Source: Sipunculus nudus (Eukaryota > Annelida > Sipuncula > Golfingiida > Sipunculidae). Taken from it: a DNA stretch of 64,000 nucleotides. Where the stretch lies: the NCBI GenBank assembly GCA_026874595.1, contig CM049308.1:38465027-38529026 (forward strand). Reading direction: 5' to 3'. Position 1 is the first letter of the stretch; every line of letters begins with the position of its first letter. The translations under genes were made by a program, and so were the position numbers. Below are positions 1-12,858 of the stretch, one piece after another. Under the pieces are notes generated by a model. The model saw nothing but the letters and a program-made list of their open reading frames with translations. It was not told where the DNA came from and ran no database searches.

Positions 1-3000
1 TCAATCATCCTGTAGGATTCCAGGACGATCCCGTCATCGTGTAGGATTTAAGGTTAAAATACAGGTCATGTTGCTGACAATAACATCGTCGTGTAGGATT
101 TCAGGTTGAGGCACAGGCCATGTTGCTGACAATAGACCTCAATCATCCTGTAGGATTCCAGGACGATCCCGTCATCGTGTAGGATTTGAGGTAAAAATAC
201 AGGTCATGTTGCTGACAATAACATCGTCGTGTAGGATTTCAGGTTGAGGCACAGGCCATGTTGCTGACAATAGACCTCAATCATCCTGTAGGATTCCAGG
301 ACGATCCCGTCATCGTGTAGGATTTAAGGTAAAAATACAGGTCATGTTGCTGACAATAACATCGTCGTGTAGGATTTCAGGTTGAGGCACAGGCCATGTT
401 GCTGACAATAGACCTCAATCATCCTGTAGGATTCCAGGACGATCCCGTCATCGTGTAGGATTTAAGGTAAAAATACAGGTCATGTTGCTGACAATAACAT
501 CGTCGTGTAGGATTTCAGGTTGAGGCACAGGCCATGTTGCTGACAATAGACCTCAATCATCCTGTAGGATTCCAGGACGATCCCGTCATCGTGTAGGATT
601 TAAGGTAAAAATACAGGTCATGTTGCTGACAATAACATCGTCGTGTAGGATTTCAGGTTGAGGCACAGGCCATGTTGCTGACAATAGACCTCAATCATCC
701 TGTAGGATTCCAGGACGATCCCGTCATCGTGTAGGATTTAAGGTAAAAATACAGGTCATGTTGCTGACAATAACATCGTCGTGTAGGATTTCAGGTTGAG
801 GCACAGGCCATGTTGCTGACAATAGACCTCAATCATCCTGTAGGATTCCAGGACGATCCCGTCATCGTGTAGGATTTAAGGTAAAAATACAGGTCATGTT
901 GCTGACAATAACATCGTCGTGTAGGATTTCAGGTTGAGGCACAGGCCATGTTGCTGACAATAGACCTCAATCATCCTGTAGGATTCCAGGAAGATCCCGT
1001 CATCGTGTAGGATTTAAGGTAAAAATACAGGTCATGTTGCTGACAATAACATCGTCGTGTAGGATTTCAGGTTGAGGCACAGGCCATGTTGCTGACAATA
1101 GACATCAATCATCCTGTAGGATTCCAGGACGATCCGGTCATCGTGTAGGATTTAAGGTAAAAATACAGGTCATGTTGCTGACAATAACATCGTCGTGTAG
1201 GATTTCAGGTTGAGGCACAGGCCATGTTGCTGACAATAGACCTCAATCATCCTGTAGGATTCAAGGACGATCCCGTCATCGTGTAGGATTTAAGGTTAAA
1301 ATACAGGTCATGTTGCTGACAATAACATCGTCGTGTAGGATTTCAGGTTGAGGCACAGGCCATGTTGCTGACAATAGACCTCAATCATCCTGTAGGATTC
1401 CAGGACGATCCCGTCATCGTGTAGGATTTAAGGTAAAAATACAGGTCATGTTGCTGACAATAACATCGTCGTGTAGGATTTCAGGTGAGGCACAGGCCAT
1501 GTTGCTGACAATAGACCTCAATCATCCTGTAGGATTCCAGGACGATCCCGTCATCGTGTAGGATTTAAGGTTAAAACACAGGTCATGTTGCTGACAATAA
1601 CATCGTCGTGTAGGATTTCAGGTTGAGGCACAGGCCATGTTGCTGACAATAGACCTCAATCATCCTGTAGGATTCCAGGACGATCCCGTCATCGTGTAGG
1701 ATTTAAGGTTAAAATACAGGTCATGTTGCTGACAATAACATCGTCGTGTAGGATTTCAGGTTGAGGCACAGGCCATGTTGCTGACAATAGACCTCAATCA
1801 TCCTGTAGGATTCCAGGACGATCCCGTCATCGTGTAGGATTTGAGGTAAAAATACAGGTCATGTTGCTGACAATAACATCGTCGTGTAGGATTTCAGGTT
1901 GAGGCACAGGCCATGTTGCTGACAATAGACCTCAATCATCCTGTAGGATTCCAGGACGATCCCGTCATCGTGTAGGATTTAAGGTAAAAATACAGGTCAT
2001 GTTGCTGACAATAACATCGTCGTGTAGGATTTCAGGTTGAGGCACAGGCCATGTTGCTGACAATAGACCTCAATCATCCTGTAGGATTCCAGGACGATCC
2101 CGTCATCGTGTAGGATTTAAGGTAAAAATACAGGTCATGTTGCTGACAATAACATCGTCGTGTAGGATTTCAGGTTGAGGCACAGGCCATGTTGCTGACA
2201 ATAGACCTCAATCATCCTGTAGGATTCCAGGACGATCCCGTCATCGTGTAGGATTTAAGGTAAAAATACAGGTCATGTTGCTGACAATAACATCGTCGTG
2301 TAGGATTTCAGGTTGAGGCACAGGCCATGTTGCTGACAATAGACCTCAATCATCCTGTAGGATTCCAGGACGATCCCGTCATCGTGTAGGATTTAAGGTA
2401 AAAATACAGGTCATGTTGCTGACAATAACATCGTCGTGTAGGATTTCAGGTTGAGGCACAGGCCATGTTGCTGACAATAGACATCAATCATCCTGTAGGA
2501 TTCCAGGACGATCCCGTCATCGTGTAGGATTTAAGGTTAAAATACAGGTCATGTTGCTGACAATAACATCGTCGTGTAGGATTTCAGGTTGAGGCACAGG
2601 CCATGTTGCTGACAATAGACCTCAATCATCCTGTAGGATTCCAGGACGATCCCGTCATCGTGTAGGATTTAAGGTTAAAATACAGGTCATGTTGCTGACA
2701 ATAACATCGTCGTGTAGGATTTCAGGTTGAGGCACAGGCCATGTTGCTGACAATAGACCTCAATCATCTTGTAGGATTCCAGGACGATCCCGTCATCGTG
2801 TAGGATTTAAGGTAAAAATACAGGTCATGTTGCTGACAATAACATCGTCGTGTAGGATTTCAGGTTGAGGCACAGGCCATGTTGCTGACAATAGACCTCA
2901 ATCATCCTGTAGGATTCCAGGACGATCCCGTCATCGTGTAGGATTTAAGGTAAAAATACAGGTCATGTTGCTGACAATAACATCGTCGTGTAGGATTTCA

Positions 3001-5541
3001 GGTTGAGGCACAGGCCATGTTGCTGATAATAGACCTCAATCATCCTGTAGGATTCCAGGACGATCCCGTCATCGTGTAGGATTTAAGGTAAAAATACAGG
3101 TCATGTTGCTGACAATAACATCGTCGTGTAGGATTTCAGGTTGAGGCACAGGCCATGTTGCTGACAATAGACCTCAATCATCCTGTAGGATTCCAGGACG
3201 ATCCTGTCATCGTGTAGGATTTAAGGTTAAAATACAGGTCATGTTGCTGACAATAACATCGTCGTGTAGGATTTCAGGTTGAGGCACAGGCCATGTTGCT
3301 GACAATAGACCTCAATCATCCTGTAGGATTCCAGGACGATCCCGTCATCGTGTAGGATTTAAGGTAAAAATACAGGTCATGTTGCTGACAATAACATCGT
3401 CGTGTAGGATTTCAGGTTGAGGCACAGGCCATGTTGCTGACAATAGACCTCAATCATCCTGTAGGATTCCAGGACGATCCCGTCATCGTGTAGGATTTAA
3501 GGTTAAAATACAGGTCATGTTGCTGACAATAACATCGTCGTGTAGGATTTCAGGTTGAGGCACAGACCATGTTGCTGACAATAGACCTCAATCATCCTGT
3601 AGGATTCCAGGACGATCCCGTCATCGTGTAGGATTTAAGGTAAAAATACAGGTCATGTTGCTGACAATAACATCGTCGTGTAGGATTTCAGGTTGAGGCA
3701 CAGGCCATGTTGCTGACAATAGACCTCAATCATCCTGTAGGATTCCAGGACGATCCCGTCATCGTGTAGGATTTAAGGTAAAAATACAGGTCATGTTGCT
3801 GACAATAACATCGTCGTGTAGGATTTCAGGTTGAGGCACAGGCCATGTTGCTGACAATAGACCTCAATCATCCTGTAGGATTCCAGGACGATCCCGTCAT
3901 CGTGTAGGATTTAAGGTTAAAATACAGGTCATGTTGCTGACAATAACATCGTCGTGTAGGATTTCAGGTTGAGGCACAGGCCATATTGCTGACAATAGAC
4001 CTCAATCATCCTGTAGGATTCCAGGACGATCCCGTCATCGTGTAGGATTTAAGGTAAAAATACAGGTCATGTTGCTGACAATAACATCGTCGTGTAGGAT
4101 TTCAGGTTGAGGCACAGGCCATGTTGCTGACAATAGACCTCAATCATCCTGTAGGATTCCAGGACGATCCCGTCATCGTGTAGGATTTAAGGTAAAAATA
4201 CAGGTCATGTTGCTGACAATAACATCGTCGTGTAGGATTTCAGGTTGAGGCACAGGCCATGTTGCTGACAATAGACCTCAATCATCCTGTAGGATTCCAG
4301 GACGATCCCGCTTAGTGTAGGATTTAAGGTTAAAATACAGGTCATGTTGCTGACAATAACATCGTCGTGTAGGATTTCAGGTTGAGGAACAGGCCATGTT
4401 GCTGACAATAGACCTCAATCATCCTGTAGGATTCCAGGACGATCCCGTCATCGTGTAGGATTTAAGGTTAAAATACAGGTCATGTTGCTGACAATAACAT
4501 CGTCGTGTAGGATTTCAGGTTGAGGCACAGGCCATGTTGCTGACAATAGACCTCAATCATCCTGTAGGATTCCAGGACGATCCCGTCATCGTGTAGGATT
4601 TAAGGTAAAAATACAGGTCATGTTGCTGACAATAACATCGTCGTGTAGGATTTCAGGTTGAGGCACAGGCCATGTTGCTGACAATAGACCTCAATCATCC
4701 TGTAGGATTCCAGGACGATCCCGTCATCGTGTAGGATTTAAGGTAAAAATACAGGTCATGTTGCTGACAATAACATCGTCGTGTAGGATTTCAGGTTGAG
4801 GCACAGGCCATGTTGCTGACAATAGACCTCAATCATCCTGTAGGATTCCAGGACGATCCCGTCATAGTGTAGGATTTAAGGTTAAAATACAGGTCATGTT
4901 GCTGACAATAACATCGTCGTGTAGGATTTCAGGTTGAGGCACAGGCCATGTTGCTGACAATAGACCTCAATCATCCTGTAGGATTCCAGGACGATCCCGT
5001 CATCGTGTAGGATTTAAGGTTAAAATACAGGTCATGTTGCTGACAATAACATCGTCGTGTAGGATTTCAGGTTGAGGCACAGGCCATGTTGCTGACAATA
5101 GACCTCAATCATCCTGTAGGATTCCAGGACGATCCCGTCATCGTGTAGGATTTAAGGTAAAAATACAGGTCATGTTGCTGACAATAACATCGTCGTGTAG
5201 GATTTCAGGTTGAGGCACAGACCATGTTGCTGACAATAGACCTCAATCATCCTGTAGGATTCCAGGACAATCCCGTCATCGTGAAGGATTTAAGGTAAAA
5301 ATACAGGTCATGTTGCTGACAATAACATCGTCGTGTAGGATTTCAGGTTGAGGCACAGGCCATGTTGCTGACAATAGACCTCAATCATCCTGTAGGATTC
5401 CAGGACGATCCCGTCATCGTGTAGGATTTAAGGTAAAAATACAGGTCATGTTGCTGACAATAACATCGTCGTGTAGGATTTCAGGTTGAGGCACAGGCCA
5501 TGTTGCTGACAATAGACCTCAATCATCCTGTAGGATTCCAG
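1..5541. repeat. 138-bp satellite array, about 40 copies
   Basis: The sequence repeats every 138 bp. Unit starts are visible at 1, 139 and 277, and the last at 5519. This gives 40 units, two of them 1 bp short (near 1485 and 4312). Each unit is three related sub-repeats that share a tgtaggatt core, and two of them end in atgttgctgacaata. One sub-repeat is cut to about 29 bp and the others are about 50-57 bp, so the unit is a higher-order repeat built from the 52-bp monomers seen at its right edge. Copies are nearly identical. The commonest variant is ggttaaaata versus ggtaaaaata. Every frame is broken by stops in each unit, so it is non-coding. The array runs off the left edge. Confidence 0.97.
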
Positions 5542-6230
5542 GTTAAGGTACAGGTCATGTTGCTGACAATTTCAACATCGTGTAGGATTTCAGGTTAGGG
5601 TACAGGGGATGTTGCTGACAATTACAACATCGTGTTGGATTTCAAGTAAAGGTACTGGTCATGTTGCTGACAATTACATCATCGTGTAGGATTTCAGGTA
5701 AAAGTACAGGTCATGCTACTGACAATTACATCATCGTGTAGGATTTCTGATTAAGGTACAGGGGATGTTGCTGACAATTACAACATCGTGAACGTTTTAA
5801 GGTTAAGGTACAGGTCATGTTGCTGACAATTACAACATCGTGTAGGATTTCAGGTTAGGGTACAGGGGATGTTGCTGACAATTACATCATCGTGTAGGAT
5901 TTCAGATTAAGTAACAAGGAATGTTGCTGACAATTACAACATCGTGAATGTTTTAAGGTTAAGGTACAGGTCATGTTGCTGACTATAACATCATCGTGTG
6001 GGATTCCAGGTTAAGGTACAGGTCATGTTGCTGACAATTACATCATCGAGTAAGACTTCAGGTTAAGGTACAGGTCATGTTGCGGTCAATTACATCATAG
6101 TGTAGGATTTCAAATTAAGGGACAGGTCATGTTGCTGACAATTACATCATCCTGTAGGATTTCAGATTAAGGTACAGGCCATGTTGCTGACTAAAACATC
6201 ATCGTGGAGGATTCCAGGTTAAGGTACACA
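5542..6230. repeat. Diverged 52-bp monomers at the satellite edge
   Basis: About thirteen monomers of roughly 52 bp follow the homogeneous array. Each contains atcgtgtaggattt, a ggtacaggtcatgttgctgaca core and attacaac or attacatc. They differ from each other far more than the 138-bp units do. This is the usual picture of an array edge where ancestral monomers decay outside the homogenised core. They show the ancestral building block of the 138-bp unit. Confidence 0.9.
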
Positions 6231-6619
6231 TTTCATATATTTAAATTTACCTTTTTATATATCATCTCCACATGAATACTGGTCTACCTGTAATGGAATT
6301 TACCTACTCTGTTGTTTTTCATTACAATGATAAATTCAATATTTTTTACATATGCAAGGTACTTCTTCAAGCCTGAAAATAAGATAATAATTTGTTTTTG
6401 CCAGCCTGCTTAAATAAATGTAGTATTTACATAAAAATATACATAAATCAACGCTATTTTTTAAATATGGGATTACACATAAGTACGTCATTTTTAAAAA
6501 AAGCTTAATTTATCACAATGCCTCAAGTCCAAAACACTATGATTCTTGCAAAATACGTTGGACATTATCACATGACCAGTATGTGTTCTACTGTTTCTGT
6601 ATCTTTATTACAAAATGTA
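6231..6619. other. AT-rich unique sequence, no gene seen
   Basis: AT-rich DNA between the satellite and the galectin-like fragment. No open frame, domain signature or clear repeat was found on either strand. Confidence 0.5.
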
Positions 6620-6720
6620 CACTTATAACAGTTTCCTTGGATAAATAAGAATTGATACAGTGCTTAATCACCTGCTACAGTTACTTTGGATAAATAAGTA
6701 TTGATACCGAGTTTACCCAC
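6620..6720. repeat. Two units of a 49-bp splice-donor minisatellite
   Basis: Two imperfect units of taagtattgatac plus gagtttacccacctg abut the exon-like block at 6721-6806. They match the 22-unit array at 50345-51427 beside the homologous galectin exon. On the minus strand they directly follow the exon end and donor. The array therefore existed in short form before, or spread with, the galectin duplication. Confidence 0.75.
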
Positions 6721-6806
6721 CTGTTGCAGTTACCTGGGATAAACCCATCAAGGAATATCAGGAAGCCGTCATGTAGAGCAGGTAATAAAAGAGTGAAGGG
6801 AACATC
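6721..6806 (-). pseudogene. Second galectin: exon A paralogue (fragment or gene running off the left edge)
   Basis: This 86-nt block has the same length and phase as galectin exon A at 51428-51513. On the minus strand it follows a CAG acceptor, reads DVPFTLLLPALHDGFLIFLD and then GFIPGNCNR, and ends in AACAG before a GTGGGT donor, phase 2. The residue pattern (PALHDGF.I.L.G.IPG.CNR) is the first beta-strand region of a galectin domain. The frame is open and both splice sites look usable. The matching exon 1 (7903-7953) looks damaged, however, and no exon B is visible before the window ends in satellite DNA. It may be a decayed tandem duplicate or the 5' part of a second gene. Confidence 0.7.
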
Positions 6807-7837
6807 CTGAAAGGAATGGAATGGAAACATTGTAACCGTTATCTTGAGAATGTTTCAGCAACGGATGATATCGACACAGAAATCAACACTCATCGTTATG
6901 AAGTACAGCTGACTGATCTGCAGCTACGTTTAACTGAACAGCACATGGCGTGTGACGTCATTATGCGCCGTTACTGCATATCAAGATATGTGTTTCTTAG
7001 GTGGTTATGTGTCTTATAACCACAAAACACCCATCCTACGTTAAGTTGTGTTCGATGACTCTGTGAAGTCAATTCCGTGATGTGTCAAAATTGATAAAAT
7101 CATTCAAACCATTATTATATTTTAATATATTATGAACCACAAAGCAAAATTGGCTCTGCTCAGTTCATCGGGCAGGTTAAATTCGTTTTAATTTATTATT
7201 TTTGTTATTTTTCATTTTTTTCCCGATACCATTTACTTGATAGGTACCCTACAATGTTCTAATTACACTGACCCAGTTTCAGTGATTTTGACCTCTTTTA
7301 CAATGCCACAAGGTTACCATTTGATCCTAATGTGAGGATCGGGAAACACACTGTTGTGACCAAACGGGGCAACCAGGTTTTCAAAAATGCTAAGGTTTAA
7401 AACATTTATCAGTGATTTTTTTTTATGGCGGCATTTAGGGAGAAGTTCTGCTCTTGAGGTCAACAATGGTCCAGAGGCGCGGCATTTTCTGTATGTAGCA
7501 TAAATACGTCACACCTTGTCCCACAGAAGTAGGGTGCAGCCCTGGCGGCGATTCCCAAGGAAAGCTTGAACTTAATATTCCCCTCCTTCAGTGTCTTTTT
7601 AGCAAGGTATCTGGCACGGAAGGAATGTTTGTAGTTGTTGGACCTGGTCTTAAAATCACCTTCAGTGCACCCTTTGCAGAACTCTCGTCGCTGTCTGTTC
7701 TGACCTTACTCACAATGCAGCTATACTGGCACTGACAGTTAAACAGATTTTGAGGCCCGAAAACCCCAATCAGGAGAGTAGTACTCTCACAAGTACTCCG
7801 ATATTGCTCAGTGTGTTTGTATATATTTCATAAAGAC

Positions 7838-7882
7838 CCCTCTCTCTCTCTTTTTTCTCTCTCTCTTTCTCTCTCTCTCTCT
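7838..7882. repeat. CT-rich microsatellite
   Basis: Interrupted (CT)n tract just beside the galectin exon-1 paralogue. Confidence 0.9.
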
Positions 7883-7902
7883 GTATAGGAAATGGTACCA
7901 AT

Positions 7903-7953
7903 TGGTTTTGTGAAGGTTTGTGAGCCAGTTGTTGTGTGGCTGAATGTCTGCGC
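7903..7953 (-). pseudogene. Second galectin: exon 1 remnant
   Basis: On the minus strand this reads about 17 codons ending TTTGSQTFTKP, aligning with ATGPQTFTNP at the end of galectin exon 1 (56628-56723). Nucleotide identity is high over the last 30 bases. Two features suggest decay. The base pair equivalent to the GT donor is AT (ATTGGT instead of GTGGGT), and reading upstream in the same frame reaches a TGA without meeting an ATG. An alternative donor one base further on would put the next exon out of frame. I call it a remnant of a tandem-duplicated galectin 5' end. Confidence 0.6.
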
Positions 7954-10261
7954 TAAAGGGATTCGAGTCCGCCTTGGTCACTCAAGTTTGCAAGTCCTAC
8001 AACAAAGGGGTTGGCAGTAGGGACAAGGTGAGAATCCATTATTTTCTCTTTCAATATTCTCATTGGCTTGATCCCATCCCACTTGGCGCTCGAGTCTGGT
8101 GCAGTTCTAGCGCAAGGCAGACCGAGGCCCAAGCTCATGTATATCCTCTTGTAAATGATTGGTGTCTCCATGACTACCCCGAACAGGCCTGAATCTGTAT
8201 TGTAATTGAGTGACGGTGGTCACACGATTTTTTTAACGCATCTCCTCAGTGGCCACGCCTCGGATATGCATGTTTTACGTCTGAAGGGAGAGACGCAAAC
8301 TGAGTCCTAAGGGGGTCATTTACCTCATATGTTCACCCAGACCCTGAGATATTTGAATTTATTTTTCCTAGGGGCGATTGCATGCAGCGCCACATGACGG
8401 TAACTACGAGTGTGTATCACGGCAGGGAGCAGTTTGTTACTCTGAATCAGAACCTAAGGCCCTCCATAGCTAACCATTTTCTGAGATTTAAAGAGTTAGG
8501 TATTACAGAATGTTCAGTTGTTCATATAGCATCAACAAACAATTTGATTCTATTATTACAATATGATGTAAGTAGGATTTAAAATAAACTGTTAAAAGCA
8601 CCATCCGTCATATTTTAGGACGAAACTGGTCTTCAGGTCCAAAATAAAGAGCGGCTAGTAGACACTAGTGTATGTAAATTCTGAATGCAAGAGCGTGAAG
8701 AAAAATTATTATGGAGCATTTATATCAATTTAACTTTGAGAAATTTGGTCCCCTGCCCCTTCCCGATATTTTGTGACTCCTCGTTACTCTCGATCTTGAG
8801 TTCTATATTATTTACGAATAATAATAATTATATTCTTTGATGTTATTTTCTAAATTATGCATCTCTAGAGGTTTCCCGGCTGTGTGGAAAACTCGGAGGT
8901 AGGACGTTGGAAGCAAAGGATTTTTTTTTTGTACCAAAAAGAACTGAAATATGAATAAATATAATTGTACGCACATCGATGCTATTCTGGGTGGTGCTGA
9001 TAGCATACGATCTATTCTCCCAAAGTCGTCGTTATTCATTCTCTAATGAAAATTGAATATACTGTGCGTCGGAAGCCATATCTGAGGTTTATCGGAAAAT
9101 GCTTGAAGGAATGTAATACCATGTAATGCATAAATCACGGAATCAAAGGCAACGCGCCTAGATAAAAGATATGTTCAATCACTTTCATTCAGACATGTTG
9201 TTTTCAGCCACGTCGTTTGTCGTCGTTTTTATCTCTCTTCCATCGTCGTCTGTATGATTCCATGTGATCGAGATTATTTTTCAGGCGCAGCATATCTTTT
9301 TTAATCAAATTTGATACACAAATTGTTCCAACAAAAATTACAGAGCCTCTGTCAGGGGAGTTCGAAAACTGGTGACCTCGATCTTGATTTTCCTAGGTCA
9401 AATCCTTGCCCCTCAAAACTTTTGAAGTATTGCATATTGCTTTCTTAAGTTTTATTCCCACCTCATGCGACTGGTGACCTTGAGGGATGAAACAGCGGAA
9501 ATTTAAGATTTTTAGTTAGGCCTACACCTCAACTTTGATCGAAGCACAGTTTTTTTCTAACATCGGAGCATGGGCGGAGACAACCGTGAATGCGACTGCA
9601 AACAGAAAGCCATTCTAACTGACGGTGTTTCTCCTCAACATGTTGTCACGCAACTCCTCTGTGACCACACCTCAGATTTCCTAAATCCTGATAAATTTGG
9701 CATTATTTCTCACACCGGCTATCACAGCGCATTATAACGGAGGCTACGTAAATTTGTGATAAAAATGTTGTTTTTGAGTTAAGTATTATATAAACATAGA
9801 TAAAAAAATTCCATATATAAGTTTTGGTATATGTAAGAAGTATAATGGTCCTTGTTCATTCCTATTGATGTGGAATATAAGTGGGATCGTTTTGTTTTAT
9901 AATTACATACAAAAGGAATGGTTTGGTGTCATGACAAAAGATGGGTGTAAAATTTGGGAAGAAGAGTGGTGGCACAGGAGGTGACTCATCCCGGATCCAC
10001 AAGTTTGAAACATAATCCCAGCAAACAAACCAACATGTGTTAATGAAGACTTTTCCTTTTTGGTAAATTTAATACCATAATTTTATTTGTACAACCATAT
10101 TTTTTTATTTACAAAACCAGCACTGATAAGTTTAAAGCTACAACAAACAGGACATCTACTGAGTATCTATGTTCTCTTACAGCTCATAAAAGTCTTTTGA
10201 AGCCTTCAAATATCATATTTTCTGCTTTTAATGCATCCAATCTAGGAAAAGTTTTGATAAC

Positions 10262-10267
<6 letters not shown>
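7954..10267. other. Intergenic region without recognisable genes
   Basis: No splice-consistent coding exon or known domain was found. Several short frames open on both strands (for example near 7944-8192 and 8382-8582) but lack motifs. Base composition is mixed, with a GC-richer part at 7500-8200. Confidence 0.4.
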
Positions 10268-10350
<83 letters not shown>

Positions 10351-10353
10351 TAT
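10268..10353. repeat. (TA)n microsatellite
   Basis: About 80 bp of near-pure TA dinucleotide repeat. Confidence 0.97.
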
Positions 10354-10425
10354 AATTTGTATTGTTCACATAACGTGAATTCAATACATCGCGGTGATAG
10401 TGCTCTACCGTATGGGAGCGTTTAT

Positions 10426-10577
10426 AAATAACTAAAGCACGGTTAGTTTGACTTCATCAGTTTGTGCTACAGATCTGTTTCGTGAGAGCAGCATTCAACC
10501 CGGCTTGAATGCTGCTCTCACGAAACAGATCTGTAGCACAAACTGATGAAGTCAAACTAACCATACTTTAGTTATTT
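10426..10577. repeat. Near-perfect hairpin with about 73-bp arms
   Basis: A fold-back: the sequence from aaataactaaag to gcattcaa is repeated in reverse complement from ttgaatgc to ctttagttattt. The loop is the 6 nt cccggc at 10499-10504, and only a few mismatches lie in the outer arms. Each arm carries ctgatga and cgaaac, short motifs shared with hammerhead ribozyme cores. It is flanked by TA repeats on both sides. This may be a dimerised mobile-element end; the family is not recognised. Confidence 0.9.
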
Positions 10578-11608
10578 ATTTAACATATATATATATATAT
10601 ACATATACATACATATATGTATGTGTGTGTATTTCATGAATGAACTTTTTCATAATCATTTTTAACTACTCCCAACACCATAAAAATATTGAGTATTTTA
10701 CATTAATGAAAAACACATATATTCTTTTACTAAATAGATGTTATAATCCTGGATTGAAGAGAAACATTTTCTTGCAGAATATATATTCATTAAAAGACCA
10801 GCTCGATAGGACCAATGGAAGTGCATAAAACCATAACCAATAGCTCCTTGTATTGGTGATGGGTTGATGATCGTTAATCGAAGATTGGTCCATTGGTACA
10901 AAATGATTTGAATTCTGATCTTGCCATGCCATAACTGATAAAACAGTTTTGCTCTGTGATGAAGAAATCTGTGCTTTTATATAATCAATGATAACAAACA
11001 TTAAATAATTTTCATGTTTACAAATATCTGCATACCTAAATTTTCTATACATATAAGTAGGCTATTGAACCATCACATATATTAGCTAACATGTATATAT
11101 CAGATGAGATGATATACTGGTAAATATATGGTCAGAAATTTCTTACCCCCAAACAACCCATTATTCTGTTAATCAGTCTATAGAGTTCAACCAATTATTC
11201 TGATCATTGATGATTATTCATGACTTTTAAACCAATCCAAAACACTACCTTGTATATCAAAGACATGTTGTTATACTAAAACATATTAATATTTAAAGCC
11301 CAGACATATTCATTCACCATATGCACTGTGAGTACAAGTCAGGAAACCACATAAACCACATTTAGCAATTACTAAAGGACATTTTCATCTAAAGAACTAA
11401 CTGCAGATAAATATATAAACTTTTCAAGTTAAGATAAAATGGTATGCATAAAAAACTAAGCAGTCGTGTCAAAATATATCAATTTGTGTAATACAGTCAT
11501 ATATATAACAAAATCTCTATACAGATTCAATGAATTCAATACATGTATATCCTTTTGTGTAGAAATATACAAGTGATCTGTCCCATGACTCTAGATTTTT
11601 GTACAGAA

Positions 11609-11812
11609 ACAGATCAAGGGGGACAGTCCAGGATGTCTGGACCCCCCCTTTTTCCAGCTGCTGCAACCTCTTTTTTAAGGGTTCAGATCAATTTTTCATC
11701 CTGAACACCAGCCCCCCCCCCATCCCCATTTTCGGGATCTGAGAATAATTTCAAAGTTTTCTCATTAGTGTTCCTGGGTTGGACCCCTCCTTTTCCCAAA
11801 TCCTGGATCCAA
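11609..11812. mobile_element. MITE-like element, copy 1
   Basis: Similar over its length to 23100-23277. Shared blocks include gctgcaacct, the t-rich stretch with aaggg, cattagt, and aaatcctggatc at the end. It starts cagatcaagg and ends tcctggatcc, a degraded form of the CAGATCCAG/CTGGATCTG terminal inverted repeat of copy 2. Confidence 0.6.
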
Positions 11813-12858
11813 CCCTATTGTAAACAATATTGTGTTTGACTATCCTAAATTTTGTTTTAACCATGACACATGTCAGAGGGCAGAAAAGGTGTTAGCTAGT
11901 TTGGCCTATAGCTTCATGATCCTGGCAGTTGCAAGAATTCTCCTCAACAGATTTGTTTTACTTACAGTTTATGGTGATGAAACAGACCTGTCTGATAATA
12001 GCAATTGAAGATGACTGAACTTGTAACCATTGTAACAAATAGTGTGATTTTACACGCCAGACTGCATATGGATCCTGCATTACTGGTTGACAAATTCGAA
12101 GTTTAAAACTCTAAAACATACTTGTGTATGTGGGAGGCAAGTGGGTAGCAAACGTTCACCCTGCAGGTCCAAGGTAGTTTCAAAACTCACTGGTGTACAT
12201 GGCATATAGCATATATTGTTGAGTCATCAAATTATGATCTAGAACTTTCACAATATTTTATTTGTATTTGTTAGTAATTTTGCTCTAGGGTGTAAATATT
12301 TCAGGAAATAGTCATGATAATCCTCACTGAACAATATTGTTCCCACAATATATAACAACATGCATATATGTGAACATATGTATGCTTATTCAAGGATCGT
12401 AGTACTTTGGAACTTTCACCTTTCAAACGGAAAGGCATTCATACAGGTTTGCCTTTCCACAAAAAAATTTGCCTCTCTGCTAAAGATGCATCCTGCCATC
12501 AATCAACCTTTCACTCACACTTTGCTCAGTGTTACCTAATTCTACCATCCAACATGCATTCTTACATGCACACTTGCATGCAAAAAAACTGAATATTTTC
12601 AACAGTAACACAAAATATAGGAAATTTTGGGAGTCAGTGGAAGACCACCTGTAAAATATTTTTTCATTGTGTCATGTTTGTTACTACTTATCCGCAACAT
12701 CCAGGTGTTTACCTTTCCAACGGATTGGTCCAAAATGAAATATGCCTTTCCGTTTTCACCTGTCTGAAACAGGCAGAAAGGTGTCATTTAGACCCTTGCT
12801 TGCGTATAAAAATAATCATATTACCATATATGTACATATATAAAAAATCACTCTACAC

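Noticed and set aside
4205-4408. 67-codon frame in the satellite
   Set aside because: It exists only because one unit has lost a base; all other units have stops in every frame.
1-5541. CRISPR-like look of regular repeats
   Set aside because: There are no unique spacers; the whole 138-bp unit repeats, and the DNA is eukaryotic.
7944-8192. Overlapping frames on both strands near the galectin remnant
   Set aside because: No domain signature and no splice support; only the 7903-7953 part has a recognisable homologue.
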